Origin: Nematostella vectensis
Taxonomy: Eukaryota; Cnidaria; Anthozoa; Actiniaria; Edwardsiidae
Length of the DNA stretch: 64,000 bases
Assembly: GCF_932526225.1 (NCBI RefSeq)
Contig: NC_064037.1
Coordinates: 10,832,203 to 10,896,202, forward strand
Reading direction: 5' to 3'
The notes below the pieces were generated by a model, which saw only the letters and a list, made by a program, of their open reading frames with translations, made no database searches and had not been told where the DNA came from. Shown piece by piece: positions 1-10,378 of this stretch (the stretch's first letter is position 1; each line of letters starts with the position of its first letter). Position numbers and translations under genes: made by a program.

Positions 1-128
1 AAACGGCTCTTGTTCGGACATGAACCAGCCCTCACCCTCCCCTGCTCGGCTACGGATACCGAGTGGAGACATGTACCCTTCGCCTACCCGAACAGATGCA
101 AATACCGCGGGCAGAGAAGCCATAATGG
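1..128 (+). CDS. Internal exon of a gene entering from the left, part of a Ser/Pro-rich C-terminus
   Basis: Reading from base 2 the frame is open and gives a Ser/Pro/Arg-rich stretch (contains DMNQPSPSPARLRIPSGDMY). A plausible donor GG|GTACGG follows base 128 and the frame hits a stop only beyond it (about 155). The exon ends after the first base of a glycine codon, and the exon starting at 947 begins with exactly the two bases needed, so the join keeps frame. The upstream exons and any DNA-binding domain are outside the window. The family cannot be named from this tail; low-complexity tails like this are common in developmental transcription factors, which is inference only. Confidence 0.6.
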
Positions 129-946
129 GTACGGAAAACCTACGATACATATAGCTTTTCCGCAGATATCTCTCGAGAGACGCAAAATATCTGTTTCGGG
201 CTTCCTGTGGAGAAAAAGAAGGAAATGATTGGGGAGGGGGTAAGGAGAGACTCTTCCTCGAGTCCCAGAGAACCCGAACCACAGGAAACCCAAACCCTTT
301 TAGAGGTTTTATCGCTCAGAGCCATTTTTGCCCATAGAGTTCCCTGCGGGTGTGGCTACGATACACACAGAAGCTTTGGAAAAAAAGGGGAGCACCTCCG
401 CCTAAAAATAATAATAAATAAATAAGATAAATAAATAATAATAATAATAAAAAGACAGGGCAGAAGATTTTAGAAGATTTTAACAGTTTTGGTGTTACAA
501 AACCTCGAACGTTTTTGCTACCACAATTTGTATATGGGTGGAATTCTGTTTTGGTTAGTCCTTATAGTGAACAAAAAAAATTGAATTAATATAATGTAAT
601 AGTAATGACAAAACAATGCACAAGAATGCTAATACATGGACGATTTTACAAAAAAAACGAACATACAACGAGCAAGTAGGAAAAAAGGAGATTTACAATT
701 AAACGAAATATATGTATATATATAGAATACTGGTTTGCTAGCCGCTTATTAATAACAGGGAAAATCAGATGTGGATCTAGGGAGGAGAGGGAAGGGGGAT
801 CGAGTAGGTGGCGGTGCCATCCTTTTGGAAATGCTAGGAGCACATTAGGAACAATCCCCTTTCGGGAAATCCTGTGCCAATCCCTGAGATTATTTCGGGG
901 GCAATTGCGAGTTTAAATAAAACACTAAATGTCCGCTTTTCTTCAG
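129..946 (+). other. Intron of the left-edge gene with an AAT/AAAT microsatellite
   Basis: This gap between the two phase-matched exons is AT-rich, carries an (AAT)/(AAAT) microsatellite at about 404-453 and no coding signal on either strand. Confidence 0.55.
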
Positions 947-1269
947 GTTCGCAAACCCACATGGGTAACGATCTACAGCTAGACAACATGGAAAAGTGCT
1001 ATCAGTCTTCCATGATGACGTCACCGACAAACACCACTTTCCCGGGAGGGCTGGGGATTATCAGCTCAACTATGACGTCTTCGGGAAATCACCCTACCTC
1101 GCCTGTGGCTTCGACGGCTGTTTATCGGGGATATACCGGTATTAGAGACCACCGTAGCGCGCCCTACCCGGTCCATATACCTCGATATGGCCCGCCTATG
1201 GGGGCAGACGGCGTCCATTACCCGCACATGCCGCCCTTACCTCAAAACTCGAGCAATAATCAGCAGTGA
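947..1269 (+). CDS. Terminal exon of the left-edge gene
   Basis: The acceptor is the pyrimidine tract ending TTCTTCAG at 946; the exon then reads (completed Gly)-SQTHMGNDLQLDNMEKCYQ and continues to a TGA at 1267-1269. The tail is rich in Met, Ser, Thr, Pro, Tyr and His (YGPPMGADGVHYPHMPPLPQ near the end) and finishes in an Asn/Gln run. No folded domain is visible, which fits an activation or docking tail. Codons upstream of 947 are open by chance through intron sequence, so the apparent start near 874 is not the start of the protein. A canonical AATAAA sits at 1699-1704 and may mark the 3' end. Product unidentified. Confidence 0.65.
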
Positions 1270-1552
1270 ATCATAGATTATACATTTGCTTTCCGCATCT
1301 TCATATACAGCGTACTTCCTGTATGGATGCTGTCACATTAAGATGAATTATACTCCCTCAAAGCGTCCAAAACTGTAATGTTGCGATTTCACTGTCATAG
1401 TAATAATGCTTTATTTTCATACGGGTAAGGAAAATTTAAGACGGGATTGGTTCTTTGCAGAACTTTCTCGGGAGTTCAGTTACTGCAAGCAGATTTTGGG
1501 GTTTCTTATGTTCGATTTTTGGCAGGTTAAAAAGGCTGTCATTTAGAATGAC

Positions 1553-1612
1553 CACTGACTGGTCTCTAACGTACTCGAATGACCACTGACTGGTCTCTAA
1601 GTACTCAAAACT
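1553..1612. repeat. 30-bp direct duplication
   Basis: The block GACCACTGACTGGTCTCTAA plus flanks occurs twice back to back (about 1548-1577 and 1579-1608), differing by one base. Each unit contains the inverted pair GACCA...TGGTC. Confidence 0.7.
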
Positions 1613-1704
1613 TTTGGTTACCAATGAACAGCCTATTATTCTAATTGTCCTATAGACGGTTTCTATTTTAAGCGTTCCTTTTCAGTGATCTTTAAACCAA
1701 TAAA

Positions 1705-3300
1705 CACAACTTTAATAATTGAACAGTGTATATTCTAAAATACATTGTTTCTTACTCAAGGATGGCCAATTGAGATACCACGATATTTTTTTAGATATGA
1801 GATCCTTAGATAGAAGACAACCCCCCCCCCCCCCCTTTCGTCTTCATTGGAGCGTTAATGTGCGCTATTTCAAAACCAAACAAGAACCAGTATAAGTATA
1901 TATCGTCCTCCGTCTTTTTTGTTTTCGCCAACAAGCCATGTCTATTACAGGAAAACGAGTAGATTAAAAATATAGGAAAGAGCTACGAACATTTAGCATT
2001 TCACATGGCTTTCCCGCAGCTAATTTGAAGACCGACTTCCAAGAAGTTTATTACTGTAAAAGGCTAGAGAATTTTCTGTACAATATTGTAATAATCAATG
2101 TAATAAAATAATGTAATAATGTACATTGTACTCGATTAGAACATCTGGGTTGTTGCAAAAAGAATAATCAGGTTCCTTGTGGAATTTAAGTCACTCGCTC
2201 TCTCCAGCTCCTCTCGGCACATGCCACAGGAATCTCGAATGACCAGGACAAGGATTGGACACCCGAGAGGGACAATAAAAACAGACGGGGGAGGGGGGGG
2301 GAGTATCGGCAAAATCAACACTTTGGGTTTTATCAACAGCAATTCTTAAGCCTCGATCAAACAGATAAGAGACGATGAGAGTTTCAAACTTCCTATCTCT
2401 CACAAGGTTGTGATCAAACGCTCTTTTGAGAGTTGGTGAGAATGATCACTTTTTTTTTTTTTCAAAATAGTACATCAGGTATGATCGAAGCATTTTCTTA
2501 ACCTAAAAGGTAGCACTATTTTTACTGGGCCATAAGTGCATATATATCCTTCGTCGATGTATTTATTTTTTGGAAATCAGCTAATCCCCCTGGTCAAATA
2601 TCAAGATGGTCCGTCCTATATCCATACGCTGTTCACAATGTGAAACAGTCCTGTTTGAAAAAACAATAAAGCCGGAAGTATCAAGCGATCAGTTGACTTG
2701 TGGTTTATTGTAAGATACGTTTCGAGTGATTGGGCCACCATTTAGCGTGAGAAACCCTTAAAGGTAGCAGAATCGAAAAAATTCTAAAACACCCCCTAAG
2801 AGATAGCAGTTGTTAAGAATTTTATACTCTAAAAGATAGGTCGAGCACCCCGTCTACTTTGAGCAGTCGCGTCACGGTCGCGCATGCTCTATTACACCAC
2901 TGAGGTTTTGGGTTGTTTTGGTGCGAGGAAAAAAGCCAATGGCTGGATAAGATACTCGTACTATATAAAATGGGTGCCAATTTATCAGTGTTTGAAATTG
3001 CAGACAAGACTGTAAAACAATCAAACAATTCCAAAAAATATAAAATATCCAACCAGGGTAAAAACCTCGCAATTTAGTCCAGTTCGAGTCTGGTACAAAG
3101 TAAAGCCAAATGAAATAATAACAAGGATAACGAAGTCAAATCAATCTATTCCCGAACCAAGTAATTTGACAAATAGATCAATCAGCAGAAGGGAAGAACT
3201 GTATATTTACGTGCTTCCCTAGCTACCTAGATGATAGAAATTCGAAAACAAAACGTGCGCTTTGGTTCAGCTTTAAGTACAAAGTTTATTAAGTATAAGG
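1705..3300. other. Intergenic, no gene seen
   Basis: The stretch contains a run of about 18 C near 1821-1838, a G-rich run near 2285-2303 and short chance ORFs on the minus strand without domains or splice support. Nothing else was recognised. Confidence 0.5.
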
Positions 3301-3324
3301 GGTCAACCCCAACCCACTATTAGA

Positions 3325-3930
3325 AGACTGAAGTGTTCTCCTGAAAACCAGAAACAAATAAAGGAAAGTAGAAAGAACAGGATGTTCCTTCTGAAAACCC
3401 GAGACAAATCAAGGTTAGTAGAATGGGGTGTCTCCTGAAAACCCGAAACAAATCAAGGTTAGTAGAAAGAACAGGATGTTTCTTCTGAAAACCCGAGACA
3501 AATCAAGGTTAGTAGAACAGAATGTTCTTCTGAAACCCAAAGACAAAAGTTAGTGAAACAGTATGTTCTCTTGAAACCCCAAGGCAATTCAATATTAGTA
3601 GAACAGGGTGTTCGACTGTAACCCCAAGACAAATCAAAATATGTAGAAGAGGGTGTTCTCCTGAAGTCACAAAACGAATGAAAGCTAATAGAACATGATT
3701 TTTTCCAAAACCCCAAAAGGAATTCAAGGTTAGTAGAAAAGGGTGTTCTTCTAATACCACAAGACAAATCAAGGTTAGCAGAATGGGGCGCTCCCGAAAC
3801 CACAAAATAAAACATATCAGAACACGTATTTATGATATCATAGGACGATGTGAAGTTAGAAAAGAACACTCCTGGAAGCTCAAACAGACAGATAAATAAA
3901 ACAGGGCGTTTCTGAAAGTACGTACAACTA
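3325..3930. repeat. Diverged minisatellite, about 45-bp unit, roughly 13 copies
   Basis: A unit containing GGTGTTCTCCTGAAACCC, then CAAGACAAATCAAGGTTAGT and AGAA recurs every 42-50 bp with many substitutions. Because the unit is near a multiple of three, the minus strand stays open for 184 codons (3459-4013) in a repeating Leu/Cys/Thr-rich peptide; this is a by-product of the repeat and not good evidence for a protein. Confidence 0.8.
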
Positions 3931-4835
3931 GGCATTCTTGATTCCCGTAGATAATACGAGAAGAGCTGTTTCGACCTCAACGTCGATGATGCAGTACACG
4001 ATGAGTGAATCAAGATAATCAGTACAAGACTGTTTCGGAATCAAGGCGGTTCAAAAGACAGGATTTGTGAAAACTAGGCCAAATAACATCGTCACTAATT
4101 ATCCTACTTGAAGCTTGATGAGAGTTTCTACAGAGAGAAGAAAGACGAATTAAAAAAGTTGGTGCCTTAGCTACATAGCTACGTATAACATGTTTTTTTG
4201 CTGAAAGATGTTTGATAATCGCAAGTGATAAGGAGAGAACTGGCATTTAAAGAAAGACGATATGACGTGTAAGCTCGTCATTTCCTACCACGTGGTTTAT
4301 GTCATAAACCTTGTATTGCAGGAAATTGGGTGATCACAAAAAATAAGAAACTTAGAGTAAGACAAGATTAACTATGTTCGATTGATAGCATGGATGTTGC
4401 CAGAGCAAGACAAGTCCAAGATGCCAGATAGACCCACCAGTGCAATAAAGAATGTTTTCTAAAGCGCAAGTCAGGGAAAAAATGACTCAAGGTGATGCGA
4501 CATGCCATAATTCTATTTCAAATCCTCAAAGTTGCCCAAACTTACAACCCACAAATAATAATAGCCTCCATTAAGATGCGCAGATATCATTGTCTATTTA
4601 AAAAGCCTTTTTTCCATCGTAGAATCACAATTCGTTGCATTATCATTTTTGGTGAATAACTGATCATTAGAGCTTCCGTTTGACTGAAGTTGGTTGAAAT
4701 GAACACTGCGATGATTCTAGTTGATTATTGAAGTGGGCTCCATAGATGGTATAACATACTGATGGGGCTTTCTTCCTGCTACTTTAATAATCACTGTTGC
4801 TAATGATATATCGCTCGAGGAGGAACGGTCTTTTC

Positions 4836-5970
4836 GAAGTTGCGTCTATCGTATTAGTGACAATCATTGCACGATGATTCTTGATTATTTACAGATTATG
4901 CTTTTAAATGGTTCGCTCGTAGTTGCGTCTTACATTTTCGTGACGATTTCTAGACGATGCGTAATTGTCTGCCAGGAGCTGCGTCTTACATCTGCATGAC
5001 AATTTCCAGACGATGCGTAAGATGGTATGTGCGTAGTTGCGTCTTACATCTTCGTAACGATTTCCCGACAATGCATAAGATGGTCTGCGCGGAATTGCTT
5101 CTTACATTTTCATAACAATTTCCAGACGATGCATAAGATGGTCTACCCAGAGTTGCGTCTTACATCTTAATGAAAATTTCGCGACAATGCTTAAGATGGT
5201 CTGCGCGGAGCTGCGTTTTACATCTTCATGGCAGTTTCCAGACGATGCTTAAGGTGGTCTGCGCGGAGTTGCGTTTTACATCTTCATGGCAGTTTCCAGA
5301 CGATGCTTAAGGTGGTCTGCGCGGAGTTGCGTCTTACATCTTCATGGCAATTTCCAGACCATGCGTAAGATGGTCTGCGCGGGTTGTTTCCCACATTTTC
5401 GTGATGACTTCCAGACGATGCATAAGATGGTCCGCGTGGAGTTAGGTCTTACATCTTCGTGACGTTTTGCAGACCATGCGTAAGATGGTCTGCGCGGGGT
5501 TGCGTCTTACATCTTCGTAACGATTTCCCGACAATGCATAAGATGGTCTGCGCGGAATTGCTTCTTACATTTTCATAACAATTTCCAGACGATGCTTAAG
5601 GTGGTCTGCGCGGAGTTGCGTCTTACATCTTCATGGCAATTTCCAGACCATGCGTAAGATGGTCTGCGCGGGTTGTTTCCCACATTTTCGTGATGACTTC
5701 CAGACGATGCATAAGATGGTCCGCGCGGAGTTACGTCTTACATCTTCGTGACGTTTTGCAGACCATGCGTAAGGTGGTCTGCGCGAGGTTGCGTCTTACA
5801 TCTTCAGGACAATTTCCAGACGATGCGTAAGATGGTCTGCGCGGAGTTGCGTCTTCCATCGTCATAACAATTTTTGTCAATGCATAACATGGTCTGCGCG
5901 GGATTGCTTCTTACATTTTCGTGAGGATTTCTCGATGATGCGTAAGGAGATCTAGCGGTAGTTGCGAAAA
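4836..5970. repeat. 58-bp satellite-like tandem array, about 18-19 copies
   Basis: The unit contains AGATGGTCTGCGCGGAGTTG, then CGTCTTACATCTTCRTGRCR and ATTTCCAGACGATGCGTA. Spacing is 58 bp through 4.9-5.97 kb, with decayed copies at the left edge. Blocks of several units are repeated as a group: the segment around 5297-5420 recurs near 5588-5712, and the segment around 5068-5135 recurs near 5530-5597, so the array has higher-order structure. Confidence 0.9.
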
Positions 5971-5974
5971 CTGT

Positions 5975-7440
5975 TTAAAAAATCTAAGACGCATGATACA
6001 TAAGGTACAAGTCCCTCTCATTGGCCTGAAACGTAATAGAATCGAAAGTCAGTTAAACAAAAAAGCTTTGTCGTCATAGTCACTACTCGGCAAATAATGC
6101 TTATCGGAATCCTTGGATTCCAGAATGTAACAAGACCTGGAAAGCGTGAAACAAAAGAGAAAATAATTAGCAGAACGCGAAACAAAACCAAAGCACACAG
6201 AGTATATTTCATAAATAGTAACTATTTAATGAGATATACTAGTACTGTGTAGTACTACTACTATAGTACTGTGTACTAGGCCCTATGGCTTAGTGGCATT
6301 TGAAAAAAGGTGTTTTTTAATGCTCGGAAACAGAAGATAAATGTTTTAAGAACGGTTAGCTTTGACCCCTTGACAGGACCCCTTAAACGAAAGAAAGAGT
6401 TGTTACTAGAATTTGGAAAAGAAGCCCCAGCACCCAGAGCATATTTCACATCAACAGCCTGCCGTTGTGTAAAATATTTTCTGTGAGTCGGGCTCGTAGG
6501 GTGGGGTTTTATCCTGAATAACCAGGCTACATCATATATATTTTCATGTTTTTTTTATTAGTTTTTCAAATCAGAAGTATCTTTACAAAACATCACCCTG
6601 CAACATAAAACCGGTAAGTAAAAATCAACTCCTTATGTGTGCGGTGGTATGCAGTCTTGTAATACAAAGTAAATAAAAAAGTTATTTTCGAAGATCGTGA
6701 CAAGACCGACAAACAACAAAAGACCGACGAGGCAAAAACAGAAAAAAAACATTTTCCCGGAAAATGGAAAAACGCGAAGAAAGAAAGGGAAAGGTTCCAA
6801 CATCACAGCAAACAAAGATATAGTTTTAATTGTATATCTTCGTATTAACATCTAAATTACATAATAATTGCCAAATATTTATCCTAGAAGCCTGTCACAT
6901 ACGTAGAAAATACCTAGATTGTGTTCAATGTAGTGCATTCCACTGAAAAGGAGCCAGCCTCTTCTCTTGTCACGACCGATCTGCAAGAAACGCCTACTCG
7001 TCCTAGATTCCTTGAGGAATGGTCGAGCGAGGAAACGTTTCTGGACACGGGGAAAAAAAAGAGAGTCAAAACGTCGAAAATGTTGCCAAAACGTCGATGT
7101 GTCGGATGTCAGAGAAACTATCGGATGCAGAAAAGTATGGAGCCCAATAGATAAAATCTAAACTAAACTGCCTATATAGCAAAGCTCTAAGTTATACCAT
7201 AGCGTTATGCCAACCCTGAAAAGAGCACCCAAAGCTAAGCCTTGAGGTCGATTTTAGAGAAAATGCGCCAAACAAAACCTAAAGAACAATTTTGGGAGCT
7301 CTTTTCCTACATGCTAATTGACCACACCCAGCCATGAACAGGTAGCGCTCCTGCTCAGGCGACTTACCTTCTCCCAAAACCTAGCTATACCCAAGTGAGA
7401 CATCAAACAACACTTCAGAGAGGGGGCCTAAGGGGTGCTA
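5975..7440. other. Intergenic, no gene seen
   Basis: AT-rich sequence with a small TACTAG/TACTGTG palindromic cluster at about 6235-6285. An open frame at 6921-7154 (ends MQKSMEPNR, contains RRCVGCQRNY) starts at a non-ATG codon and has no recognisable fold or splice signals, so it is not called. Confidence 0.45.
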
Positions 7441-7520
7441 TTGTGGGGAGGGGTGGGGAAGGGGGAGGGGAGGGGTGGGGAAGGGGGAGGGGAGGGGAAG
7501 AGTAAAGGAGGAGGGGAGCT
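7441..7520 (+). repeat. G-rich tract, GGGGAGGGGTGGGGAAGGGG repeats
   Basis: More than ten runs of three to five G separated by single A or T occur within 80 bases, with an internal direct repeat. The pattern meets the usual G-quadruplex consensus; formation is inference. Confidence 0.75.
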
Positions 7521-7756
7521 AAGCTGAGGGTAAGGAGTGGCTAACATACCTCCAAGAGAGTGAATCCTCCATCGTAGCGCCAGTAATGTAACAAGACTAA
7601 CAAAATTTTAATGTTTCCAAAAAATTAAGTGACAGGCTTCATATCTAGAATCTTCCCATTCCCTTTACCAATCCCACAGGCACAGGATTTGAACTCTCTC
7701 TGGCCTTCCTAATGGCTAAGTTTTGGATACCAAACAGTTCTATCTTGGTTTAAACT

Positions 7757-7803
7757 AAATGATAATAACTATAGACACCAGTAATATAGTTATTATCATT
7801 TTG
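7757..7803. repeat. 17-bp inverted repeat (hairpin)
   Basis: AAATGATAATAACTATA is followed after a short loop by its exact complement ending at about 7802. The flanking 100 bases downstream hold further AT-rich short inverted repeats, so this may be one end of a small AT-rich foldback element. Confidence 0.65.
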
Positions 7804-8502
7804 GAATTATAACTTCATAAATATACTGTATTATGATCATAGCTATAATGATTATGATAATATTACAGCTATTTGAATTTTAGTATATAAAAATACTAAA
7901 AGACAATCTATATAATCACATGAAGTTGTTTATATCGAACAGCTTTCTGCTTTAAGCTCGAGGCTATGATATATAACTCTCTCTAACTATATGGCAATGA
8001 CATAATTAGAGAAATGGTACGAACTTTACCTATTCCCCGTTTAGCATTCCATTCGAGTAAGAATGCGTGCACCCTTTGCCTGACACTAGCTACAGTAAAA
8101 ATAAAATCAGAGTTTCATAACAGCCTTAGCACATGATGATTTCAAAACCACTCACGCCAAACCTTCTGCCAATTACAAACAAATTAGTATCATAGCATCA
8201 AAATGAATTTAAAATTAATCTTTTTAGGGACCTGCTATTGCTGTCCTCTGAAAGAAAACTCACAGTTGACTTGGTAATGGTCTTGCAGCTTGTTTCAAGT
8301 GAATGCAAATAAATGTAGTTCATACTACATTCACACATTCATTTCATCATTGTCTTCAGAAAATCTCTTCTTCGTACTGTGCATCCAGACTTGTACTTCT
8401 ATAAACATTAAGATAACATATAATCACAAAAAGGCGCATGTAAAGCAGCGGACCACATGACCGTTAGTTGGGGGCACGTCGTCCCCCCTCCCAAAAAAAT
8501 TA

Positions 8503-8823
8503 TTTACTGTCGAATCCGTTGTATCGCGACCCCGCATTTTCAAAACATCGATTTTTTTTTTGTCTTTTGGGCTTTTCTTTTCTGTTCCGCCAGTCAAACT
8601 ATTCTAAGCCAATCAGACTCTTGTCTATCATCTCTCACCTAGTGAAGTTGCCTGGCTTTCTGTCGCGACACTGTCTTGTTTTCGTCCAGAGGATAGATTC
8701 GTCCAGGGAATTGCACAAAGCAAGACTCTGATTGGCTCAAAATGGTTTTAATGACGGAACAGAAAACCAAAACAAATCGTGTTTTGAAAACGCGGGTCGC
8801 GGTACAACGGATTCGACATTAAA
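8503..8823. mobile_element. Foldback/MITE-like element with about 120-bp inverted arms
   Basis: The left arm begins TTTACTGTCGAATCCGTTGT and runs to about 8623; its complement runs from about 8721 to 8823, beginning (read inverted) TTTAATGTCGAATCCGTTGT. The arms share GCGACCC, TTTTCAAAACA, TCTGTTCCG and AGCCAATCAGA motifs in the same order with scattered differences. The centre of about 95 bp is unpaired. No target duplication could be fixed by eye and there is no transposase. Confidence 0.8.
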
Positions 8824-9084
8824 GGAAAATAACCATTAGGACGTGGCTATAACAAGTTCCAAACTAAAATGTTTTTTTCCTAAATACACATTTTTCTAGC
8901 AATTTACCACAATCTGAGAGGAGAAAAAAATAACTCCGAGTGAAATCCTGTAAATCAACGGATAGAATTATGATCGAGATTGATTTATGCCAAAGAGTGC
9001 GGAGAATTTTTTGGTGTCAGTGCCAAACCATCATTTCCATCGGAAAGAAATATAAGGGTAAAGTAAAACCCTACATTTCACTCT

Positions 9085-9425
9085 AAAGTTAAGTTCCCTG
9101 TTCATTCCGAATTTCGGACCCCAGCTATGAGCTCACTCTTTATTACGAATTGCGGACCCCTGCTTTAGTTCACTCTTCATTCCGAGTTTGGGACCCCAGT
9201 TATGAGCTTACTCTTCATTCCGAATTTCGGACCCAAGGTATGAGCTCACTCTCCATTTCCGATTTCAGACCAAAGCTAAGAGCTAAGAGAAATTCGGAAT
9301 CTCCTGTGAGATGCAACTTGGGGTCCGAAATACGGAATAACCTGTGAGATGCAAGCTGGGGTCTGAAATTCTGGATCTCCTCTGATCAAAAGCTGGGGTC
9401 CGAGACGTTGCTTTATTTCAAACCG
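9085..9425. repeat. Two opposed tandem arrays of a roughly 39-bp unit
   Basis: From about 9085 to 9280 the unit TTCCGAATTTCGGACCCC plus AGCTATGAGCTCACTC is repeated about five times. From about 9290 to 9410 related units occur in the opposite orientation (GGGGTCCGAAATWCGGAAT, with CTCCTGTGAGATGCAA). The two blocks meet near 9285, making a large imperfect palindrome. Confidence 0.75.
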
Positions 9426-10142
9426 AGCTTTTTTTGGGAGTACGTGGGTAATTAAGGTTTTAGGCGGCAAAAATTATAATGTCCGCAACTTTCACAGATA
9501 TTCATCTATGAAATTTTTAATGAAACGACAAGTCCCTGTGAATCATTGTTTTTTGAAACCCCAAAATTCAGAAGAAACTGATGTTGTTTAAACGGGAAAA
9601 AATACCCTTTCAGACTGATTCATCTAAAATCAAGCGGAAAATTAGCTAAATGTCCGAGTGAAATATGGCTTATACTGGACGGAATTTGGTGTTTTGGAAA
9701 AACCCATTTTAGTTTGGAACGTATTCTACACCCCCAATATTTTCTCAATATTTCTTGCCCCTCACCCTCTTGAACATTTTGGATACATCTATGGGTCTTT
9801 GTCATTTCTATTGTTTCAGATACCCTTCTGACAGAGCTTTGTCACTGTTTCTATCAGTTAAATTAGGTATTCGTGTTACATCTACTTTTTTCGCCTTATT
9901 GTTTGTGTATGTTTCTCCTACGAACACGTTTTTCCTGCCGAGGGGTATATGGAAGGAGGGTAGCATTTATACTACTTTGCATCAAGTAAAAAATAGAAGT
10001 TTCCCGTCCGGATTTCTAGAAAAAAAGGACCAGGCGGGTTTTTTTTTAATTTTATTCTGTAATTTGAGTTTTTATGTCTTTATTAACATTGATCTATTCA
10101 CTCACAATGGATCGGTAAGTATCGGAACGCAAATAAGGGCCA

Positions 10143-10324
10143 TGTTATAAGTTCAGATCCTCACGATTATGCTTTCAATTTGTGGTTTAATTCAACTAAT
10201 ATTTCTCAAAATCTAAATTACAACTAACTCCGAGCTTCAACGAGGAACCAGCCCCTACGGGGGGTCCCAATCAAACATCAGGGGCCACAGGGAACCCAAG
10301 GAGGGCAATATACATATTACAACA
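10143..10324 (-). repeat. 3' LTR of the Gypsy element
   Basis: 182 bp, identical to the other LTR; bounded inside by the polypurine tract and outside by the GGCCA duplication. Confidence 0.95.
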
Positions 10325-10338
10325 TCTCCCCCCTTTCA
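10325..10338 (-). other. Polypurine tract
   Basis: The minus strand reads AAAGGGGGGAGA immediately before the 3' LTR, the usual plus-strand priming site of an LTR retrotransposon. Confidence 0.85.
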
Positions 10339-10378
10339 AAACTTCAATAAATGTTCAAAGAAAACCCAAAAAATGTTC

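Noticed and set aside
3459..4013. 184-codon minus-strand open frame
   Set aside because: It lies in the 45-bp minisatellite and repeats with it; no start context, domain or splice support.
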